Assembly: GCF_024298925.1 (NCBI RefSeq)
Contig: NZ_CP101283.1
Span: 3,229,001-3,293,000 of the forward strand
Source of the DNA: Phenylobacterium sp. LH3H17
GTDB lineage: Bacteria; Pseudomonadota; Alphaproteobacteria; Caulobacterales; Caulobacteraceae
Direction: 5' to 3'
DNA length: 64,000 bases
Part shown: positions 25,268 through 35,469 of the stretch, piece by piece
Position numbering within the stretch: the stretch's first letter is position 1
How the letters are laid out: the number at the start of each line of letters is the position of its first letter
Translations under genes and position numbers: made by a program
The notes under the pieces: model-generated
The model's database searches: none
What the model saw: the letters and a program-made list of their open reading frames with translations, nothing else
What the model was told of the DNA's origin: nothing

Positions 25268-26656
25268 TCAAGCTTCAGCGCGGGGCAGGTCCAACTCGAC
25301 CAATAGTCCGCCCAGCCGCGACTTGCCCAGCTTCAGCGAGCCGCCATAGGCGCGGGCCAGTTCGTCGATAATGGAGAGGCCAAGCCCCGATCCGGGCGCG
25401 CTCTCGTCCAGCCGCGCGCCGCGCCGCACCACCTCCTCGCGCTCCTCCGGGGTCAGGCCGGGGCCGTCGTCCTCGATCGAAAGCCTGAAGCGTTCCGGCG
25501 AAACTGGCGTCGTGCGGATGCGGACCTTGGCCGCGCACCACTTGCCGGCGTTCTCCATGGCGTTGCCGGCCAGCTCCAGCAGATCCTGGCGCTCGCCCAG
25601 GAAGTAGAGGTCGTCGGGGGCGTCCCAGTCGATGACGACGCCCTTGTCGACGAAGATGCGTTCCAGGGTCCGTGACAATTCGTCCAGCACGTCGGCGACC
25701 GGCGTCCGTTCACCCGAGCCCTGGGTGCGGGCGGCCGCGCGCGCACGGCGCAGGTGGTGGTCGACCTGCTGGCGCATGGCCTCGGCCTGTTCCTCCACCA
25801 CGCCGGCTAGCTGGCCCTTGGTCTGGCGCGCCTCGGTCAGCATCACCGACAACGGCGTCTTCAGGGCGTGGGCCAGGTTGCCCACGTGGGTGCGCTGGCG
25901 TTCCACGACCTCCTGATTGTGGGCCAGCAGGGCGTTGAGCTCCTCGGCCAGGGGCGCAAGTTCCGTGGGGTAGACCCGCACGACCCGCTCGGCCTTGCCG
26001 CGCCGCACAGAGGCCACCTCGCGGCGCAGGGCGAACAGCGGGTTCAGGCCCACCCGGACCTGGATCACCACCGCGGCCACCATGCCGACGCCCAGCAGCA
26101 CGAAGACCACGGCCGTAGCGGTGATGAAGCCGCGCACGTCGCGGTCCACCGGGCCGCGATCCTCGGCGGCCATGAAGATCACCGGGGCCGCGCGGTTGGG
26201 CAGTTTCACCTGTGTGGCCATGGCCCGCAGGGGCTTATTGAGCTCGTCGCGGGTGTCGTAGGAAACCGGCTGCCCGGGCTGGCTCTGCAACTGCGTGGCG
26301 ATGTCGGCCGGCGCCTTGAGTTCCGAGTCCCACAGGGAGCGGGAGCGCACCAGCACATGGATGCCGCCCTGCGGGGTCGGCTCGGCGATCTGCCAGTACT
26401 TTCCCGAATAGGCGCGCAGGGCCCGAAGATCGGTGAGGGCCGGGGCGATGACCTGGCCGCGGTCGTCGATCGAGGCCCCGGCGGTGAGGTTGTCGATCAA
26501 CTCGGCCAGGCCCTGGTCGAACCGCCGGATCGCCGCCTGCTGGAACAGCAGGGCCAGTACGATGGCCGAGACCAGCAGGACCGCGAGGGTCCACCCGGCC
26601 GCCAGGATCACCAGCCGCCGAACGAGGGACGGACGGCTCAGGGCCTCAAGGGTCAC
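25268..26656 (-). CDS. PhoQ-like sensor histidine kinase
   Basis: A 462-residue membrane kinase with helices at about 14-37 and 178-200, a periplasmic sensor between them, and a HAMP-like linker. The phospho-acceptor is His263 in NLAHALKTPLSVML, the variant H-box of PhoQ-type kinases. The ATP domain has NAMENAGKWC, DDGPGLTPEE and GSGLGLSIIDELARAYGG. Its ATG overlaps the response regulator stop (ATGA at 26653-26656). The first gene of the operon encodes a secreted PepSY protein, as in several PhoPQ- or TacSR-like systems where a small periplasmic protein modulates signalling. The stimulus is unknown; divalent cations or membrane stress would be typical for the family. Confidence 0.85.
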   Translation of the reverse strand: MTLEALSRPSLVRRLVILAAGWTLAVLLVSAIVLALLFQQAAIRRFDQGLAELIDNLTAGASIDDRGQVIAPALTDLRALRAYSGKYWQIAEPTPQGGIHVLVRSRSLWDSELKAPADIATQLQSQPGQPVSYDTRDELNKPLRAMATQVKLPNRAAPVIFMAAEDRGPVDRDVRGFITATAVVFVLLGVGMVAAVVIQVRVGLNPLFALRREVASVRRGKAERVVRVYPTELAPLAEELNALLAHNQEVVERQRTHVGNLAHALKTPLSVMLTEARQTKGQLAGVVEEQAEAMRQQVDHHLRRARAAARTQGSGERTPVADVLDELSRTLERIFVDKGVVIDWDAPDDLYFLGERQDLLELAGNAMENAGKWCAAKVRIRTTPVSPERFRLSIEDDGPGLTPEEREEVVRRGARLDESAPGSGLGLSIIDELARAYGGSLKLGKSRLGGLLVELDLPRAEA

Positions 26657-27339
26657 GTCGCAGCGCCGCCCAACTCCTCGGCGGGCGCGGTCAGGCGGTA
26701 GCCGAGGCCCCGCACGGTCTCGATCCGGTCGGCGCCGATCTTCTTGCGCACCCGGCCGATGAACACCTCGATGGTGTTGGAGTCGCGATCGAAGTCCTGG
26801 TCGTACAGGTGTTCGACCAGCTCGGTGCGGCTGATCACCCGGCCCTCGTGCATCATCAGATAGTGCAGCAGGCGGTATTCCAGCGAGGTCAGCCGCAGGG
26901 GCTCGCCGTTCACGGTGGCCCGCGCCGCGCGCGGATCCAGCCGCAGCCCGCCGATGGAAAGGCTTGGCGCCGAATGGCCGGCGGACCGCCTCAGCAGGGC
27001 GCGCAGCCGAGCCAGGAGCTCCTCGGTGTGGAAAGGCTTGGTCAGATAGTCGTCGGCGCCGGCGTCGAAGCCGGCGACCTTCTCGCTCCAGGCGCCCCGG
27101 GCGGTGAGGATCAGCACCGGCGTGGCCACGTTTCCCCGCCGCCAGCGCTCCAGCACCGACACTCCGTCCACCTTGGGCAGGCCGAGGTCCAGGATCACCG
27201 CGTCATAGGGCTCGGTCTCGCCCAGGAACTGGGCCTCCTCGCCGTCCGGCGCATGGTCGACGGCGTAGCCGGCGTCGCCGAGCGCGGCCTTCAGTTGCCG
27301 CGAAAGGTCAGGATCGTCCTCGACCAGCAGGATGCGCAT
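26653..27339 (-). CDS. OmpR-family response regulator
   Basis: A 228-residue regulator. The receiver has Asp8/Asp9, phospho-acceptor Asp51 (VILDLGLPKVDG), and the Lys in LTKPFHTEELLARLRAL; the winged-helix output domain (about 128-220) has LTSLEYRLLHYLMMHEGRVISR and the recognition segment NTIEVFIGRVRKKIG, ending RGLGYRL. It is the PhoP/TctD class by length and motif spacing. It overlaps the kinase gene by four bases and follows the PepSY gene by 9 bases, giving a three-gene operon. Confidence 0.9.
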   Translation of the reverse strand: MRILLVEDDPDLSRQLKAALGDAGYAVDHAPDGEEAQFLGETEPYDAVILDLGLPKVDGVSVLERWRRGNVATPVLILTARGAWSEKVAGFDAGADDYLTKPFHTEELLARLRALLRRSAGHSAPSLSIGGLRLDPRAARATVNGEPLRLTSLEYRLLHYLMMHEGRVISRTELVEHLYDQDFDRDSNTIEVFIGRVRKKIGADRIETVRGLGYRLTAPAEELGGAAT

Positions 27340-27348
27340 GGGAACCCC

Positions 27349-27684
27349 TTAGCCGCCTTGGCGGGAGAGTATCGCGCCGCTCTGGGCGTCGACGATGAAG
27401 ATGATGACCCGGCCGTCATTGGTCTGCCACTGGACGAAATAGGCCGAGCGGCCCCCGAACTCGCCCTGGGTGGTGTTGAGCTGACGGCCCGGCGTGCGGG
27501 CGGAGATCATGGCGATCACCTGCGACAGCGGCACCTGGCGGCCGCCGCGCACGGCGTCACGCGCGGTGTCCTGGTCGCCGCGGCCGCCGCCGTACGACGG
27601 CCGGTCGAAGTCCGGCCCACGCTGCGCGTTCGCCCCGACGGGGACGGCGGCCAGCAGGGCGGCGATGACGAACAGACGCTTCAT
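27349..27684 (-). CDS. secreted PepSY-domain protein
   Basis: A 111-residue exported protein with a signal peptide (MKRLFVIAALLAAVPVGANAQ, cleavage near 20) and a C-terminal PepSY-like domain (about 50-110: VPLSQVIAMISARTPGRQ, AYFVQWQTNDGRVIIFIVDAQSGAI). PepSY domains often inhibit proteases or act as periplasmic accessory sensors. It is the first gene of an operon with a PhoPQ-like pair, so it is probably either a regulator of the kinase or an autoregulated target; the sequence alone does not decide. Confidence 0.8.
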   Translation of the reverse strand: MKRLFVIAALLAAVPVGANAQRGPDFDRPSYGGGRGDQDTARDAVRGGRQVPLSQVIAMISARTPGRQLNTTQGEFGGRSAYFVQWQTNDGRVIIFIVDAQSGAILSRQGG

Positions 27685-27772
27685 GACGCTAGGTCTATCG
27701 CCCGATCACTGAACCGGGCCTGAATAGCTGGTTTATGCAGGGGTTGCGGCGGTCTGTCACGCCGCGGAGCCC

Positions 27773-28696
27773 TTATCCCTTACGGCGTGGCGTATAGGGG
27801 CGATCCTTGCGCCAGCGTTCGGCGAAGGTATCGAGCTCGGGCGTGGGCTTGTCGGGCAGCATCAGCACGATACGGCCCAGCAGGTCCCCGCGCTTGCCGC
27901 GGGCGTCCGACAGCCCACGGCCCTTCAGCCGCAGGGCCTGGCCGCTGTTGGCGCCCTTGGGAATGGTGAGCGAGACCACGCCGTCGGGGGTGGGCGCCTC
28001 GACCTTCCCGCCCAGCACGGCGTCGGGAATACTGATTGGCAGGTCCATGACAAGGACCGAGCCCTCGCGACGGAAGATCGGGTGCGGCTTGACGGAGAGT
28101 TCGATGAATGCGTCCCCCGGGCCGGCGCGGCCCGGCGAGCCCTGGCCCTTCAGGCGCAGGGTCTGGCCCTCCTCCGCGCCCTTGGGGATCGTGACGTCAA
28201 TGGTGCGGCCGTCGGAGAAGGCGATGCGCTTCTTGGCGCCGTGGATGGTTTCCTCCAGGTCGATCTCCAGCTTGGCGCGCACGTCGGAGCCGCGCTGGGA
28301 AAAGCCGCCGCCGAAGCCGCCGCCCTGGCCGCGCCGACCCAGGATCTCGCTGAACAGGTCGCCGAGATCGCCGCCTTCCATGCCCTCCGGACCGCCGCCG
28401 CGGGTGCTGTTCCACTGACCGCCCTGCTGGCCCCAGGGACTGCCGCCACCGCCGAAGCCGCGCGCGGTCTCGCGTCCGTCGGCGTCGATCTCGCCAGCGT
28501 CGAACTTCTTGCGCTTCTCGACATCGCCCAGGATGTCGAAGGCCGCGCTCACCTGCTTGAAGCGATCCTCTGCGGCCTTGTTTCCGGGATTGGTGTCCGG
28601 ATGGTGCTGCTTGGCGAGTTTTCGGAACGCCTTGCGAATCTCGTCGGCGCTCGCGCCGCGAGACACGCCCAGCTCCTGATAGGGATCGCGCGCCAA
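27773..28696 (-). CDS. DnaJ-class chaperone, CbpA-like
   Basis: A 307-residue J-domain protein with J-domain at residues 4-68, including the essential HPD (KQHHPDTNP), a Gly-rich linker (about 80-135, rich in GGG, GQQGG) and two C-terminal substrate-binding beta domains (about 140-300). It lacks the CxxCxGxG zinc region of DnaJ, as in CbpA/DjlA-type co-chaperones of DnaK. The start is probably TTG at 28696 giving LARDPYQELGVS, matching how this family begins; a TTG 45 bases upstream would add a non-conserved leader. No perfect ribosome site was found. It diverges from a DUF805 gene. Confidence 0.88.
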   Translation of the reverse strand: MARDPYQELGVSRGASADEIRKAFRKLAKQHHPDTNPGNKAAEDRFKQVSAAFDILGDVEKRKKFDAGEIDADGRETARGFGGGGSPWGQQGGQWNSTRGGGPEGMEGGDLGDLFSEILGRRGQGGGFGGGFSQRGSDVRAKLEIDLEETIHGAKKRIAFSDGRTIDVTIPKGAEEGQTLRLKGQGSPGRAGPGDAFIELSVKPHPIFRREGSVLVMDLPISIPDAVLGGKVEAPTPDGVVSLTIPKGANSGQALRLKGRGLSDARGKRGDLLGRIVLMLPDKPTPELDTFAERWRKDRPYTPRRKG

Positions 28697-28838
28697 GGGA
28701 ATGGAACCTCGTGGAAAGGGGAGAAGGTGTAGGGCCTTCAATTAGGCGGTTTGCAGCGGGGCGCAAGCTCTATTGTGGCAAAAATATCACATCTATGGGC
28801 ACGCGCCGAGTCTAGGCTGGCGCTTTAGCGGGGGCGTC

Positions 28839-29267
28839 ATGGGCGGGGTGCTGTTTTCGTTCACCGGTCGAATCGGACGCGCGGCCTTCCTGCTGTCGTC
28901 CGGCGGGCTGTTCCTGCTGCTGCTCATCTATCAATACCTGACCGGCGGCTGGGTGCTGAACTATCTCGGCTGGGCGATCTGGGGCTATGTGCAGGGCGCG
29001 TTGCTGGTCAAACGCCTGCACGACGTAAATCGCTCCGGCTTCTGGGCGCTGGCGGTGGGTGCGGCCCTGGTGATCGGCGGGATCGTGTTCAGCTTCATCG
29101 GCGACACAGAGGGTACGCCCTCGGCGCTGCGTCTGGTCGGATTCTCCGTGCCCATGGCCTGCGCCACGGGCTTCACCCTGGGCCTGCTGGCCTTCGTCGG
29201 TTCCAAGCCGGGCTCCAGCCGCGACAACCGCTTCGGCGAACCGCCCGAATACCTGGCCGAATACTAG
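28839..29267 (+). CDS. DUF805 family membrane protein
   Basis: A 142-residue protein of four transmembrane helices. It begins with the family signature FSFTGRIGRAAFLLS (about residues 6-20) and has the cytoplasmic LVKRLHDVNRSGFWAL motif (about 57-72), both typical of DUF805. The start at 28839 places the signature at the N-terminus; 22 upstream in-frame codons look non-coding. The function of the family is unknown. Its stop overlaps the stop of the convergent YcgN-type gene in CTAG. Confidence 0.85.
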   Translation: MGGVLFSFTGRIGRAAFLLSSGGLFLLLLIYQYLTGGWVLNYLGWAIWGYVQGALLVKRLHDVNRSGFWALAVGAALVIGGIVFSFIGDTEGTPSALRLVGFSVPMACATGFTLGLLAFVGSKPGSSRDNRFGEPPEYLAEY

Positions 29268-29728
29268 TCCCGGCCGCGCTCCTCCATCAGGTCCCACGCC
29301 GCGTATTCGAAGGCTTCCTCGGGGTCGTCAAGGGTCGCCTCGCTGATCGTCTGGCCGCGCACCGAGACCCCCGCGGAATGGACGCTCTCGGAATCGCCCG
29401 AGACCAGCGGATGCCAGTCGGCCAGGCCACGTCCCTCATTGATCCGCCGGTAGGCGCAGCTCAGCGGCATCCAGGCCAGGGCGTCGATATTGTGCGGCGT
29501 CAGCTTGATGCAGTCGGGCACGTGGCGCTTGCGATCGGCATAGTCGGTGCAGGCGCACCTGTCGGGGTCGAACAGCTTGCAGTGGACCCGGGTCGGGACC
29601 ACCTCGCCCGAATCCTCGTCCTCGAACCGCACCAGGCAACACAGGCCGCAGCCGTCGCACAGGCTCTCCCACTCGCGCACGGTCATATGCGTGAGGGCTT
29701 TCGTTTCCCAGAAAGGTCTCGAAGCCAT
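29264..29728 (-). CDS. YcgN-type cysteine cluster protein (UPF0260)
   Basis: A 154-residue soluble protein with the conserved N-terminal cysteine set CDGCGLCCL (about residues 23-31) and further cysteines in VHCKLFDPDRCACTDY and VPDCIK, as in YcgN/YkgJ-type proteins thought to bind a metal or iron-sulfur cluster. The family's role is unknown. The start at 29728 (MASRPFWETK) is favoured because the conserved domain starts immediately after it; the longer ORF would run into the divergent PBP1A promoter region. Only 47 bases separate it from the PBP1A start. Confidence 0.87.
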   Translation of the reverse strand: MASRPFWETKALTHMTVREWESLCDGCGLCCLVRFEDEDSGEVVPTRVHCKLFDPDRCACTDYADRKRHVPDCIKLTPHNIDALAWMPLSCAYRRINEGRGLADWHPLVSGDSESVHSAGVSVRGQTISEATLDDPEEAFEYAAWDLMEERGRD

Positions 29729-29775
29729 GCTATGGGCGTCCTGCATCCAACGAGCCCGACCGGCCCAGAATATCC

Positions 29776-31956
29776 GTGACCGACGCGAACCACCATCCGA
29801 ACGGGCGACCGGAAGGCCTGCGGCCCGGGGGCAAGGCCGCAACTGAGCCGGACGCCGGGACGCCGTTCCGCGCCGACCTGCCGCGCCCGGCCAGGAAAGG
29901 CAAGGGCGCTCCGCCGTCCGGCGGCAAGCCGCCGCGCCGCCGCATGGGCTGGCTGGTCAAGCTGATGATCGCCCTGCTGGCGGCCCTGGCCCTGGCCGCG
30001 GCGGGGGGCGCCTATTACCTGCAGCAGGTCTTCCTGACGGACCTGCCGCCCCTGCCCGGCCGCGAGCGGCTGTACGCGGTCAACCGGGCGCCGGCGATCA
30101 AGTTCTTCGACCGCAACGGCGTCCTGATCGCCTCGCGCGGCCCGAAATACGGCGACCGGGTCCGAGTGGCCGAGCTGCCCGCCCACGTCCCCCATGCGTT
30201 CCTGGCGGCCGAGGACCGGCGTTTCTACAAGCATGGCGCCATCGACGTCTGGGCCATCGCCCGCGCCGCCTACGCCAACTACAAGGCCGGCGCGGTGGTC
30301 GAAGGCGGCTCGACGCTCGCCCAGCAGATCACCAAGAACATGTTCCTCACCCCGGACCAGACGCTGAGGCGCAAAATCCAGGAGGCGGCGCTCGCCTATC
30401 GACTGGAGGCCATGCTGACCAAGGACGAGGTGCTCGAGCTTTACCTGAACCGCATCTATTTCGGAGCCAACACCTTCGGCCTGGACGGGGCGGCTAGGAC
30501 CTATTTCGACAAGCCGGCCAGCCAGCTCACCCTGGGCGAGGCCGCCCTGCTGGCGGCCCTGCCCAAGGCGCCCTCGCGCATGGCCCTGCACCGGAACATG
30601 GAGCGCGCCCAGGTGCGCCAGCGCCTGGTGCTCAGGCGCATGCGCGAGGAGAACTGGATCACCGACGCCCAACTCCAGGCCGCCCTGGCCGAGCGCCCCA
30701 AGATCGGCTCGCGGGCGATGTCCGACGGCGGCGACGCCGGCTACGTCCTCGACTATGCCACCAACGAAGTCCTGGCCATGGTCGGGCCCAACTCCCCCGA
30801 CCTCATGGTCCGCCTGACTATCGATCCGCGCCTGCAGGCGGCCGGCGCCTCGGCCCTGCGCGCCGTTGTGGCCGGACAGGGACGGGCCGGTCCCACTCAG
30901 GGCGCCCTACTCGCCATCGACGAGCGCGGCGCGATCCGCACCATGGTCGGCGGGGTGGACTATAGCCGCAGCGTCTTCAACCGCGCGGTCCAGGCCAGGC
31001 GGCAGCCGGGGTCGTCCTTCAAGCCCTTCATCTACGCCGCGGCCCTGGAGCACGGCATACTGCCCTCCGACACCCGCATCGACGCGCCGGTGCGGTACGG
31101 CGACTGGAGCCCGGGCAACTACGGGGGCGGCTATCGCGGCCCGGTCAGCGTGAGCACGGCCCTGGCGCTTTCCATCAACACCGTTGCGGTGAAGCTGGGC
31201 TACGAGGCCGGCACGGCGGCGATCGGGGAACTGGCCAAGCGCTTCGGCCTGACCACCATCCCCGCCAATCCCAACCTGTCGGTGACCCTGGGCGCCTACG
31301 AGGTTCCGCTGATCCAGATGGTCTCGGGCTACCAGGTGTTCCAGCAGGCCGGGAACCGCATCACCCCCTATGTCATCGACGAGATCCAGACCGTGAGCGG
31401 CCAGCCGGTGTTCAGCCACCAGACCGCCTCGCCGGTCCCGGTCTATGACCTGCCGCGCGCCAGCATGATGGTGCGGATGATGATGAAGGTGATCTCCTCG
31501 GGCACCGGCACGGGCGCGGCGATCGGCCGCCCGGCCGCGGGCAAGACCGGGACCAGCCAGAACTGGCGCGACGCCTGGTTCATCGGCTTCACCCCCGACA
31601 TGGCCGCCGGGGTCTGGGTAGGCCATGACGACGACCGGCCGATGAACCGGGTGACCGGCGGCGAGGTCGCGGCCGAGATCTGGCGGCGCTACATGCTGGT
31701 GGCCCACGACGCCCTGCCGGTGCGCGAGTTCGACTGGCTGCTGCCCGATCCCGAAGGCGGCGAAGGCGAGAGCCTGCCTGACGGCCCGGTGGAGTACCAG
31801 GACGATCCGCGCAACGCCTTCTATGACGACCTGGCCGACGAGTTCTCCCAGGCGGCCGAGCCGCAGCCGGCGCCGCAAGACGCCGAACCGCCGGACGAGC
31901 CCGAGCCCTATCCGCGCGATCCCGAGCCCTATCGCGACGAGCGCGTCCCGAACTGA
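29776..31956 (+). CDS. bifunctional penicillin-binding protein 1A
   Basis: A 726-residue class A PBP that polymerises lipid II and cross-links peptidoglycan. There is a basic, Pro-rich cytoplasmic N-terminus, one transmembrane helix (about 60-82), and the glycosyltransferase domain with catalytic Glu146 in AAEDRRFYKHGAID and GGSTLAQQITKN (about 177-188). The transpeptidase domain has Ser413 in the SxxK motif (SSFK), SIN at 466-468 and KTGTS at 590-594. The C-terminal 60 residues are an acidic Pro/Glu/Asp-rich tail. Translation starts at a GTG at 29776. Only 43 bases separate it from the downstream ABC-F gene, so the two may share a transcript. Confidence 0.93.
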   Translation: MTDANHHPNGRPEGLRPGGKAATEPDAGTPFRADLPRPARKGKGAPPSGGKPPRRRMGWLVKLMIALLAALALAAAGGAYYLQQVFLTDLPPLPGRERLYAVNRAPAIKFFDRNGVLIASRGPKYGDRVRVAELPAHVPHAFLAAEDRRFYKHGAIDVWAIARAAYANYKAGAVVEGGSTLAQQITKNMFLTPDQTLRRKIQEAALAYRLEAMLTKDEVLELYLNRIYFGANTFGLDGAARTYFDKPASQLTLGEAALLAALPKAPSRMALHRNMERAQVRQRLVLRRMREENWITDAQLQAALAERPKIGSRAMSDGGDAGYVLDYATNEVLAMVGPNSPDLMVRLTIDPRLQAAGASALRAVVAGQGRAGPTQGALLAIDERGAIRTMVGGVDYSRSVFNRAVQARRQPGSSFKPFIYAAALEHGILPSDTRIDAPVRYGDWSPGNYGGGYRGPVSVSTALALSINTVAVKLGYEAGTAAIGELAKRFGLTTIPANPNLSVTLGAYEVPLIQMVSGYQVFQQAGNRITPYVIDEIQTVSGQPVFSHQTASPVPVYDLPRASMMVRMMMKVISSGTGTGAAIGRPAAGKTGTSQNWRDAWFIGFTPDMAAGVWVGHDDDRPMNRVTGGEVAAEIWRRYMLVAHDALPVREFDWLLPDPEGGEGESLPDGPVEYQDDPRNAFYDDLADEFSQAAEPQPAPQDAEPPDEPEPYPRDPEPYRDERVPN

Positions 31957-31999
31957 CGGGCTTGGTAAGCGGGCCGGTCGCGGCTATGTCCCTCCCCGC

Positions 32000-33799
<1,800 letters not shown>

Positions 33800-33826
33800 G
33801 TCGCTTCATGCGGGGCCGCCAAACTC

Positions 33827-33849
33827 CCTTCTCCCCTTGCGGGAGAAGG
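33827..33849. repeat. intergenic hairpin of a dispersed-repeat type
   Basis: CCTTCTCCC (33827-33835) and GGGAGAAGG (33841-33849) form a perfect 9-bp stem with loop CTTGC, in the 90 bases between two convergent genes. From memory, this hairpin is frequent between genes in Caulobacteraceae. It may end transcription from either side, but no T tract follows. Confidence 0.55.
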
Positions 33850-33889
33850 ATGTCAGAGCCGATCACTTGCGTTTTCGACGCGAGCGCCG

Positions 33890-34861
33890 CTAGCGGATGA
33901 AGCAGACCCCGCCGGCTTCGACGACGATCTCGCAGAAGACCTTCGCATCGGCGCGGTTGGTGAAGCCGGTGACCAGGGCGCGGTGGAAGATGCGGCCGTC
34001 GACCGTGGCGGTCTCGACGCTGGTGCGCAGGGGCTCGGGCAGGGGACCCAGGCCGGCGAGCGCGGCCTGGGCCTGACGCGCCGTGCCGACCGCGACGATC
34101 TGGACCTTGAAACCGCCCGCGGCCGGCGGCGCGGGGCGCGGCGGCGGCCGCGGCGGCGGAGCAGATCTGGTCGCGACAACGGATTGTGGCGGCGGCGGTG
34201 CGGGGACCGGCTCGCTGGGCGGCATGACCAGGCGCCGACGGGCGGTCACGGCGGTGGCGATGGTCTCCGAGTCTTCCGCGGCGGCCAGTTGCGGCGGCGG
34301 CTCAGGCGCGCGGACCGGCGGCGGGGCCGCCACGGGCGTGGGCCTGGGCGGGGCCGTTCGCGCCAGGGGTGGCCGCGGCTCGGGCGCCGCCATCGGCAGG
34401 CTGGGCGCATCGCTGCAGATCGAAGCGATCACATCGGCCATGAAGGCGCTGGGAGAGGGCTGGACCCAGCCGCCCGGAACCTGGCGCAGGATCGGCTCGC
34501 CCTTGCCGTTGGGCTCCGGATAGATGGTCATCCGCAGGACCATGTCGCGGCGGCGAGCGCAGTCCACATTCACGGTCGAGCGCATGGAGCGATAGCCAAG
34601 ATTGCGGCCGGCCTCGGCGCTCACCGCCTCGCCGCGCAGCTGGACGCCCTCGAACAGGATCCCGCCCTTGCTCACGCCGCGGCTCTGGATCGCCACCACC
34701 AAGTCGCGCTTGATGGAGACCACCTGGGCGCGCGGCAGGCCGCTGGCGGCCACCGCCCGTCGCTCGGCCGCGCTCAGGGACCCATCGAAATCCTGGGCCG
34801 CCGAGGCGCCCGACAGAACGAGGGCGACCGCCAGGCCGGCGCCCAGACCCTGAATACTCAT
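33890..34861 (-). CDS. exported SPOR-domain protein
   Basis: A 323-residue protein with a signal peptide (about 1-23, cleavage after ASA), a folded N-terminal domain to about 150, a long Pro/Ala-rich disordered linker (about 155-245) and a C-terminal SPOR-type domain (about 250-323: GFKVQIVAVGTARQAQAAL, then RALVTGFTNRADAKVFCE). SPOR domains bind denuded glycan strands of peptidoglycan, often at the division site. The N-terminal domain has a conserved-looking Cys pair (Cys about 100 and 147) and is not one I recognise. The start at 34861 has GGGGGCAGGG upstream. Confidence 0.78.
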   Translation of the reverse strand: MSIQGLGAGLAVALVLSGASAAQDFDGSLSAAERRAVAASGLPRAQVVSIKRDLVVAIQSRGVSKGGILFEGVQLRGEAVSAEAGRNLGYRSMRSTVNVDCARRRDMVLRMTIYPEPNGKGEPILRQVPGGWVQPSPSAFMADVIASICSDAPSLPMAAPEPRPPLARTAPPRPTPVAAPPPVRAPEPPPQLAAAEDSETIATAVTARRRLVMPPSEPVPAPPPPQSVVATRSAPPPRPPPRPAPPAAGGFKVQIVAVGTARQAQAALAGLGPLPEPLRTSVETATVDGRIFHRALVTGFTNRADAKVFCEIVVEAGGVCFIR

Positions 34862-35127
34862 CCCTGCCCCCGCGAACCGCCGCGGACCTTCCAACGCGCG
34901 ATCTTAACCGTGTCACCCGGTCGTCGCACAGATCGCCGCCCCGCTCCAGACCGCCGGGCTCAAAAGCGCTGCCGAAGCGCGCCGAACGGCGGACACAGCA
35001 ATCCTGTGGATCGTTTTAGGGTTTGAAATATATCATGAATTTTGCCGAAATCCTCGACCTGTCCACAGGTCTTCCACCGATTCCGGCGACGTCGCCCACA
35101 CCACGGCGATTTCGGGCACTTGCCTCA
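34862..35127. other. non-coding region upstream of the structured RNA
   Basis: First part of a 608-base gap (34862-35469) between a SPOR gene and a hybrid kinase gene. It includes a short AT-rich stretch near 35021-35050 that is unusual in this GC-rich DNA and may carry a promoter, a palindrome GACCTGT-CC-ACAGGTC at 35056-35071, and CCACACC at 35096-35102, which can pair with GGTGTGG at 35133-35139. ORFs in this gap have no protein-like composition. Confidence 0.5.
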
Positions 35128-35392
35128 TAGCGGGTGTGGTGGGAACGTCAAGGGGCCGAGAGGGACCACAGCGCAAGCGGACCGGGAAACCGGATCGCAG
35201 AGCGAGCGGAAGGTTCTCGGAGGACGGAAACTGGGGCGACCCGGAGACCGGGCCTCCAAGGACAACGGTTGCGACGGAAACCTGCGGGGAAGCCCGTGAT
35301 CGAAGTCGCCGACCGACCTTGAAGGCGCAGATCCCCCAACGGATCTGGATTAGAGGGCGACGCACCGGGCGACCGTGGCGTCGCCCTCTTGC
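35128..35392 (+). ncRNA. candidate structured RNA ending in a strong terminator
   Basis: About 265 bases that look like an RNA gene or a regulated leader. Short perfect hairpins follow one another: CCGG-GAAA-CCGG (35182-35193), TCGC-AGA-GCGA (35195-35205), CCCGG-AGA-CCGGG (35240-35252) enclosed by GGAGG/CCTCC (35219-35223 and 35253-35257), CGGG-GAAG-CCCG (35285-35296) and CAGATCC-N6-GGATCTG (35328-35347), then a 12-bp terminator stem. A motif close to GACGGAAAC appears three times (35180, 35223, 35273). The strand is purine-rich, with about 13 GGA triplets between 35141 and 35290. I could not match it to RNase P, tmRNA, SRP or 6S RNA. Exact ends are unknown. It could be free-standing or the leader of the kinase gene 78 bases downstream. 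Confidence 0.55.
35352..35392 (+). terminator. strong intrinsic terminator
   Basis: A 12-bp perfect stem, AGAGGGCGACGC (35352-35363) with GCGTCGCCCTCT (35378-35389), a 14-base loop and TTGCT after it. It closes the structured RNA region and lies 78 bases before the hybrid kinase start, so it could end a separate RNA or attenuate the kinase gene. Confidence 0.75.
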
Positions 35393-35469
35393 TATGCGCG
35401 CATGCGACAAACTGACGTTTGGCCGTCAACCTTAAGGCTTTGGTCGCCACACCGCGCGAAAATCCCCGC

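Noticed and set aside
35042..35435. Several short open frames in the structured RNA region
   Set aside because: All are Arg/Gly/Pro-rich, disagree in frame and lack ribosome sites. The hairpin series and terminator explain the sequence better.
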